Shown in pieces: positions 7,052 through 10,532 of a DNA stretch of 10,532 nt. Both the position numbers and the translations under genes were made by a program. The DNA comes from Chitinophagaceae bacterium (GTDB lineage: Bacteria > Bacteroidota > Bacteroidia > Chitinophagales > Chitinophagaceae). Numbering within the stretch: position 1 is the first letter of the stretch; each line of letters opens with the position of its first letter. The stretch is from contig JAOQAL010000192.1 in NCBI GenBank assembly GCA_025963615.1, positions 1 through 10,532 of the forward strand, in the 5' to 3' direction. Under the pieces are notes generated by a model. The model made no database searches. It saw nothing but the letters and a program-made list of their open reading frames with translations, and was not told the DNA's origin.

Positions 7052-7807
7052 TTGCTGAAGGAAATCGTAATAGCAATTCAATCCTATACTGAAGCCCACC
7101 GGTTCATTATAAAAAATAAACTGTGGAAATGGATTATTATTCCAGGGCTTGTTTACTCCATCCTGTTTGTGGTAAGCATGTATTTTTTTGGTAAATCGGC
7201 CACGGCGGTTATTGAATATCTTACTCATACCACGGGCCTCGATGGCTGGATTCAAAAATTCAGAAATGGGTTCCTGGGTTTTCTTTTTGCTTTCGCGGGC
7301 ATTGTACTCTGGCTTATTTTAATTCTCCTTTATTTTTCCCTTTTTAAATACATCTGGCTAATTGTGGGTTCACCCATTTTTTCTTACCTGAGTGAAAAAA
7401 CACAATCTATTATCGAGGAAAAGGAATTTACAACGGATTTTAGACAATTGCTTAAAGACGCCGTGCGGGGCACCCGGCTGTCGTTGAGAAATATGCTCTG
7501 GCAAACGGTATATAGTATTTCCTTGTTGCTGCTTTCCTTATTTCCGGTAATAGGCTGGGTTACACCGCTTATTGCTTTAGCTGTCGAATGTTATTATTAT
7601 GGTTTCTCGATGATGGACTACAGTTGCGAAAGGCAAAAGCTTTCAGCATCTCAAAGTGTAGAATTTATTACAAAACATAAGGGGCTTGCTATTGGCAATG
7701 GACTGGTATTTTACCTGATGCATGTTGCTATCCTGGTTGGTTGGGTACTCGCCCCTGCTTATGCTGTTATAGCGGCCACGCTTAGTCTTTATAAAGTGAA
7801 GGATTGA
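7052..7807 (+). CDS. EI24/CysZ-like integral membrane protein
   Basis: This 251-residue protein has about four to five hydrophobic segments (roughly 27-46, 74-106, 152-185, 214-245). Family marks are the re-entrant-like GSPIFSYLSEKTQSI (106-120) and the late loop MMDYSCERQKLSASQSVEFI (187-206) followed by GLAIGNG; both fit the EI24 family (PF07264), which includes the sulfate permease CysZ (253 residues in E. coli). No cys genes adjoin it, so sulfate transport is not supported by context. The start is TTG: the frame closes at a TGA ending at 7021, there is no in-frame ATG before residue 43, and the N-terminus MLKEIVIAIQSY suits the family. A weak box TATATTTA at 7026-7033 could drive it. The ATG at 7047 is out of frame and stops after three codons. 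Confidence 0.85.
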   Translation: MLKEIVIAIQSYTEAHRFIIKNKLWKWIIIPGLVYSILFVVSMYFFGKSATAVIEYLTHTTGLDGWIQKFRNGFLGFLFAFAGIVLWLILILLYFSLFKYIWLIVGSPIFSYLSEKTQSIIEEKEFTTDFRQLLKDAVRGTRLSLRNMLWQTVYSISLLLLSLFPVIGWVTPLIALAVECYYYGFSMMDYSCERQKLSASQSVEFITKHKGLAIGNGLVFYLMHVAILVGWVLAPAYAVIAATLSLYKVKD

Positions 7808-7914
7808 AACAAGCAATAGCGGAGTGACGATGGCGGATTTCCGGACGACGGGAGTTATTTAAACGATTTCTGAATGTTAAAAGTGCGAATTAAGGTCCGC
7901 CAAACCGAAATCTG

Positions 7915-7932
7915 ACCTGATAGCAATCGGGT
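7915..7932 (+). other. Small hairpin just upstream of the methyltransferase gene
   Basis: acctgat (7915-7921) pairs with atcgggt (7926-7932), with one T-G pair, around the tetraloop agca. It ends 18 bases before the ATG at 7951 and has no T tract, so it is not a terminator. The 143-base spacer also has TGGCGGA (7831-7837) complementary to TCCGCCA (7896-7902). No promoter box was found in this spacer. Confidence 0.4.
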
Positions 7933-7950
7933 TCAAATGTTGAAATCAGA

Positions 7951-8673
7951 ATGCAAAACACAAGTAAAGTATATCTCATCCCCTGTTTCATTGACGAAGC
8001 AGCCATCCATACCATTCCACCTTATATCGTCGATGCGGTAAAAGATTGCCAGTCATTTTTTGTAGAAAATGAACGAACTGCCAGGCGTTATGTGAAACAA
8101 CTTTGGAAAGCCTGCTTGCCGGGACAGGAAATAGTAATTGACAATTACGAATGGTTCACCATTCATAAGGCTGAGAGAGAAGTACAACATACTTTTCAGC
8201 AAAAATTAAAAGAAGGAAAGAATATCGGCATTATCAGCGAAGCCGGTTGCCCCGGTGTAGCGGATCCCGGGCAGTTGTTGGTGAAAACCGCACAGGAAAT
8301 GGGCGCTGAACTAAAACCTTTGGTCGGTCCAAGTTCCATTTTACTGGCATTAATGGCAAGCGGCATGAATGGACAGCAGTTTCAATTTACCGGTTACCTG
8401 CCTATCGATAACCAGGAACGTGTTAAAGCTGCTAAAGAACTGGAAGCTGAATCGAAAAAAAAGAACTGTACCCAGCTATTTATTGAAACTCCTTACCGCA
8501 ATAACCAACTGATTGAGACATTACTCAAAACCTGCAGCCCCACTACCCGTTTGTGCATCGCAGTAGATATCACCGGCGAAAAAGAATGGATTAAAACAAA
8601 AACCATGGCTGAATGGGCAAAAAATAAACCGGATATTCATAAACGCCCGGCTATATTTTTAATGCTTGCTTAG
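7951..8673 (+). CDS. RsmI-like SAM-dependent methyltransferase (tetrapyrrole methylase fold), short form
   Basis: This 240-residue protein has the tetrapyrrole-methylase (PF00590) fold. The central motif ISEAGCPGVADPG (95-107) matches SDAGTPxxxDPG of RsmI, the 16S rRNA C1402 2'-O-methyltransferase, and LVGPSSILLALMASGM (124-139) is the expected SAM-site stretch. FIETPYRNNQLIETLL (178-193) matches the RsmI YESxHR region. It differs from true RsmI: the N-terminal TPIGNLxD is replaced by LIPCFIDE (9-16), AEDTR by VENERTARR (38-46), and the roughly 45-residue C-terminal extension is missing. It is therefore a paralogous subfamily, and its substrate (rRNA or other) is unknown. Its stop is 3 bases from the stop of the convergent gene, with no terminator between them. 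Confidence 0.85.
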   Translation: MQNTSKVYLIPCFIDEAAIHTIPPYIVDAVKDCQSFFVENERTARRYVKQLWKACLPGQEIVIDNYEWFTIHKAEREVQHTFQQKLKEGKNIGIISEAGCPGVADPGQLLVKTAQEMGAELKPLVGPSSILLALMASGMNGQQFQFTGYLPIDNQERVKAAKELEAESKKKNCTQLFIETPYRNNQLIETLLKTCSPTTRLCIAVDITGEKEWIKTKTMAEWAKNKPDIHKRPAIFLMLA

Positions 8674-8676
8674 TAT

Positions 8677-9099
8677 TTATGGAAGAGGGTTGGCGCTATC
8701 TGCGACCCGGTGAATGGAAATAATACTGTCAACAATATATTTACTCATTCCCCGCCAGGGCGGAGCACCAAGATATTCTTTATAATGCAACTCAAGCATG
8801 GCGCCGCTGTTTGACATCAACATAGTTGCCACTTTTTCATCTACCACTGAAAAATCAAACTCGTTCGACTGGATGCTCCCCTGAATATTCGATTTATACC
8901 CGGTTTGTATAATTCTGCCTTCATAGGTCTTAAAAAGATACCCTTTTTTTACAATAAAATTCAACTGCCCAGCTTTGGTGCCCTCTCCAAAAACAAAATA
9001 ATATTTCCAGAAAAAATACCCGGCTCCTATCACTATTATTACGATAATAAATATGCGGAAGAACCGTTTTATGCCGGAAATTTGTTTTATTTTTTTCAT
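8677..9099 (-). CDS. Conserved-looking small membrane-anchored protein, function unknown
   Basis: This 140-residue protein has a basic N-terminus (MKKIKQISGIKR), one hydrophobic segment at about residues 13-33 (signal anchor; no Ala-x-Ala or lipobox cleavage site), and a soluble part of about 105 residues. That part contains GEGTKAGQLNFIVKKGYLFK (38-57), then TYEGRIIQTG and a segment ending YLGAPPWRGMSKYIVDSI. From memory, similar 140-150-residue proteins are widespread in Bacteroidota and are sometimes labelled 6-phosphogluconate dehydrogenase; nothing here (no Rossmann motif, far too short) supports that label. The orientation of the anchor suggests the soluble domain lies in the periplasm. 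It is convergent with the methyltransferase gene and divergent from the arginine leader. No clear promoter box was seen on its strand. Confidence 0.8.
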   Translation of the reverse strand: MKKIKQISGIKRFFRIFIIVIIVIGAGYFFWKYYFVFGEGTKAGQLNFIVKKGYLFKTYEGRIIQTGYKSNIQGSIQSNEFDFSVVDEKVATMLMSNSGAMLELHYKEYLGAPPWRGMSKYIVDSIISIHRVADSANPLP

Positions 9100-9148
9100 T
9101 TTTATATCTTCCAGGGTTCCCGGTTTATAACAAAAAATTTAATAAACA

Positions 9149-9166
9149 GTATAAATTATTCTATAC
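9149..9166. promoter_or_regulatory. 18-bp palindrome touching the arginine-leader promoter, candidate operator
   Basis: GTATAAATTATTCTATAC has perfect 5-base arms (GTATA/TATAC) around an AT-rich 8-base centre. Its last three bases are the first three of the -7 box, so a bound protein would block RNA polymerase. An 18-bp AT-rich dyad is the size of ARG boxes bound by ArgR, and arginine genes lie downstream, but the match to the E. coli box is only partial. No argR gene is in the window. Confidence 0.4.
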
Positions 9167-9171
9167 ATTTG
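9164..9171 (+). promoter_or_regulatory. Probable -7 box for the arginine leader and operon (TACATTTG)
   Basis: TACATTTG is a full TAnnTTTG match. A start near 9178 would give a leader of about 240 bases before the acetyltransferase start codon. The -33 region holds only tttaat (9138-9143) rather than TTTG. No other full box was noticed on the + strand between here and 9421. Confidence 0.5.
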
Positions 9172-9199
9172 TACGGCAAATTAAGAAACAGTTTCAAAG

Positions 9200-9322
9200 T
9201 TGAACAATATTTTGACACATACAAAACAAATTGCATTCCATGCACCTAACACGGGTGGTGTATATGCGGTTGGTTATGATACCTTTACTTTTTCACGTCC
9301 ACGACGCCGCCCTGTATTCTGA
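9200..9322 (+). CDS. Putative arginine-rich leader peptide upstream of the arginine genes
   Basis: The frame is open from 9185 and ends at a TGA at 9320-9322. Possible starts are TTG at 9200 (40 residues) or TTG at 9212 (36 residues); there is no in-frame ATG, the main weakness. The peptide contains IAFHAPNTGGVYAVGYDTF and ends SRPRRRPVF, with four Arg codons in five positions (CGT 9296, CGA 9302, CGC 9305, CGC 9308). The stop lies inside the left arm of a perfect 8-bp inverted repeat. The following genes are a GNAT acetyltransferase and argG. Known leader peptides of amino-acid operons end in runs of the regulating amino acid just before attenuator stems, so a role in sensing arginine or Arg-tRNA is inferred. 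Two other genes here also use non-ATG starts. Comparison with relatives would settle whether it is translated. Confidence 0.5.
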   Translation: MNNILTHTKQIAFHAPNTGGVYAVGYDTFTFSRPRRRPVF

Positions 9323-9395
9323 CAGGTCAAACCCTTCACCCTGGTCCCTGTCAGTGAAACAATCCCCAGAAATAAAATTCAAGGACTGGTGGTCC
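9319..9395 (+). promoter_or_regulatory. Candidate attenuator with alternative RNA pairings in the arginine leader
   Basis: Stem 1: CTGACAGG (9319-9326) with CCTGTCAG (9347-9354), a perfect 8-bp match with a 20-base loop. Stem 2: GGAC (9383-9386) with GTCC (9392-9395). Alternative: CACC (9337-9340) and GTCC (9344-9347) can pair with GGTG (9388-9391) and GGAC (9383-9386), which excludes stem 2 and conflicts with stem 1 at 9347. A ribosome at the leader-peptide stop would cover the left arm of stem 1. No U tract follows stem 1 directly; a six-T run begins at 9409, 13 bases after stem 2, next to the start region of the acetyltransferase gene, so translational control is as likely as termination. 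Confidence 0.45.
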
Positions 9396-9420
9396 AATTA
9401 AACTATAATTTTTTGGAAAA

Positions 9421-10143
9421 GTGGATAATCAACAAATCATTATAAGAGTCGCAAAGCCGGAAGATAAAGTTTACGCTAAAACAATTACCGATGAAATGGA
9501 ATCTTCGGCCATGGCCCGCGGAACCGGTATTGCAAAACGCAGCCCCGAATACATCGAAAAGAAAATAGAGGAAGGTAAAACGGTTATTGCCGTTACCCAT
9601 GATGGCACCTGGGTCGGCTTTTGCTACATCGAGACCTGGAGCCACGGTGAATACGTTGCCAATTCGGGATTGATTGTTTCTCCGGCTTTTAGAAAAAGCG
9701 GCGTTGCAAAATCAATCAAAAAAAGAATTTTTGAACTGAGCCGGGAAATGTATCCTGAAGCCAAATTATTCGGCTTGACAACCGGGCTGGCTGTAATGAA
9801 GATTAATAGCGAACTGGGTTATGAACCAGTTACCTATTCCGAGCTGACACAGGACGAAACCTTCTGGGCGGGTTGTAAGAGCTGTGTGAACTATGAAATA
9901 CTGGTGAGCAAGGAACGGAAGAATTGCATGTGTACTGCGATGTTATACGATCCTAAGGATCATTACAAACCTGAAGAGACGAAAGAATATTTTGAAGAAA
10001 ATAAAAAGGGATTTGAACGATTGCTAAAGTTCAAACAATGGAAATTCCTGCGGCCTTTTATGAAAAAAGACAAAGAAAACAAGAATGACGAAAAAGGTCC
10101 GGCCAGGCTCAAATCGATCTTCCATCATTTCTTCAATTTTTAA
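9421..10143 (+). CDS. GNAT N-acetyltransferase of the arginine operon, candidate N-acylglutamate synthase
   Basis: This 240-residue protein starts at GTG (the frame closes at a TAA ending at 9408; ggaaaa precedes the GTG). Residues 6-140 are a GNAT domain: I56-AVTHDGTWVGFCYIE strands, then the acetyl-CoA loop VSPAFRKSGVAKSI (86-99) with R91-K-S-G-V-A, and GLTTGLAVMKINSELGYEPV (118-137). C152-x2-C155 and C169-x-C171 form a cysteine cluster that may bind metal. The last 70 residues are strongly charged and lysine-rich. Its position directly before argG (14 bases apart) points to the first, acyl-transferring step of arginine synthesis. From memory, Bacteroidota lack classical ArgA/ArgJ next to such genes, and some use N-succinyl intermediates, so whether the donor is acetyl- or succinyl-CoA is open. 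It is not an antibiotic-resistance type. Confidence 0.85.
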   Translation: MDNQQIIIRVAKPEDKVYAKTITDEMESSAMARGTGIAKRSPEYIEKKIEEGKTVIAVTHDGTWVGFCYIETWSHGEYVANSGLIVSPAFRKSGVAKSIKKRIFELSREMYPEAKLFGLTTGLAVMKINSELGYEPVTYSELTQDETFWAGCKSCVNYEILVSKERKNCMCTAMLYDPKDHYKPEETKEYFEENKKGFERLLKFKQWKFLRPFMKKDKENKNDEKGPARLKSIFHHFFNF

Positions 10144-10157
10144 AAATCATCAGTGGC

Positions 10158-10532
10158 ATGGCAAAGAAAATTGTACTGGGATTCAGCGGTGGCCTTGATA
10201 CCTCTTATTGTGTAAAATATTTAGGCGAAGAAAAAGGCTATGAAATTCACAGTATCATCGTAAATACGGGCGGTTTTACTGAAGAAGAGTTGAAGCAAAT
10301 AGAAGCTCACGCTTACAACCTGGGCGTAAAAACCCATACTGCCATAGATGCGGTCAAAGGTTATTATGACCGCATTATCAAATACCTTGTTTTTGGAAAT
10401 GTTTTAAAAAACAATACATATCCGCTCAGTGTAAGCGCGGAAAGACTTAGCCAGGCGCTGCATATTGCAGAACATGTAAAGAAACTGAATGCAGATGCTG
10501 TAGCCCATGGCAGTACCGGTGCAGGTAATGAC
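10158..10532 (+). CDS. argG: Argininosuccinate synthase, N-terminal part
   Basis: The first 125 residues are visible; the gene runs off the window. ArgG joins citrulline and aspartate with ATP to make argininosuccinate, the penultimate step of arginine synthesis. MAKKIVLGFSGGLDTSYC contains the PP-loop ATP-binding motif SGGLDTS (10-16). IVNTGGF (34-40) matches the conserved VDTGG-like strand, and the fragment ends at AHGSTGAGND, the second nucleotide- and citrulline-binding motif; the STGAGND spelling replaces the CTGKGND of many other bacteria. The ATG lies 14 bases after the acetyltransferase stop, so both genes are in one transcript, probably under the leader described upstream. Confidence 0.96.
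   Translation, partial: MAKKIVLGFSGGLDTSYCVKYLGEEKGYEIHSIIVNTGGFTEEELKQIEAHAYNLGVKTHTAIDAVKGYYDRIIKYLVFGNVLKNNTYPLSVSAERLSQALHIAEHVKKLNADAVAHGSTGAGND

Noticed and set aside
7047..7058. ATG at 7047 as the start of the EI24-like protein
   Set aside because: It is out of frame and reaches TGA after three codons.
8905..9249. 114-codon plus-strand frame opposite the small membrane protein and running into the leader
   Set aside because: Its translation is compositionally biased (rich in Phe, Tyr, Asn and Ile) as expected for the reverse of a lysine- and isoleucine-rich gene, and it starts within that gene.
9240..9401. A 53-codon ATG frame (MHLTRVVYM...) overlapping the leader in another frame
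   Set aside because: It has an ATG and ends 19 bases before the acetyltransferase start, but its sequence has no recognisable protein character and it competes with the frame carrying the Arg-codon run placed exactly before the hairpin. It cannot be excluded, since only conservation would tell, but it is the less economical reading.
9240..9420. A known riboswitch (TPP, cobalamin or SAM type) in the arginine leader
   Set aside because: The conserved boxes of those classes were looked for and not found; the Arg-codon frame explains the region better.

Overview
The window looks like a chromosomal segment of a Bacteroidota bacterium, most likely of the Chitinophagaceae or a close relative. The signs are a PorP/SprF-type outer-membrane protein, a LytS/LytTR two-component pair of the kind common in this phylum, several TAnnTTTG-like -7 promoter boxes, few Shine-Dalgarno sequences, and an arginine operon that opens with a GNAT acetyltransferase followed by argG. 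No insertion sequence, phage gene, tRNA, rRNA or CRISPR array is visible. Family-level placement is an inference from gene style only.

Layout. 1-1195: the 3' part of a LytS-type histidine kinase overlapping its LytTR response regulator (+). 1196-1332: a convergent spacer with interleaved inverted repeats. 1333-2445: anmK (-), wall-sugar recycling. 2446-2563: a divergent spacer with a heptamer repeat and two face-to-face -7 boxes. 2564-3214: upp (+), uracil salvage. 3280-4299: a PorP/SprF outer-membrane protein (+), closed by a clear intrinsic terminator. 4380-4928: a small secreted beta-barrel protein (+). 5028-6335: a DctA-type dicarboxylate symporter (+) with its terminator. 6385-6987: an alkyladenine DNA glycosylase (-), divergent from an EI24/CysZ-like membrane protein (7052-7807, +) that uses a TTG start. 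7951-8673: a shortened RsmI-like tetrapyrrole-methylase-fold methyltransferase (+), tail to tail with a small membrane-anchored protein of unknown function (8677-9099, -). 9100-9420: a long leader. 9421-10532: a GNAT acetyltransferase and the 5' part of argG (+).

Most of the window is ordinary housekeeping. The most interesting part is the 321-base stretch before the acetyltransferase-argG genes. It carries a -7 box, an 18-bp palindrome touching that box, a short open frame ending in S-R-P-R-R-R-P-V-F-stop, a perfect 8-bp inverted repeat whose left arm contains that stop codon, and a downstream segment that can pair in two mutually exclusive ways. An arginine-codon run just before a stop and a hairpin, ahead of arginine biosynthesis genes, is the layout expected of a leader-peptide (attenuation or nascent-peptide) switch sensing arginine or Arg-tRNA. 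This is read from sequence only; conservation and expression remain untested.
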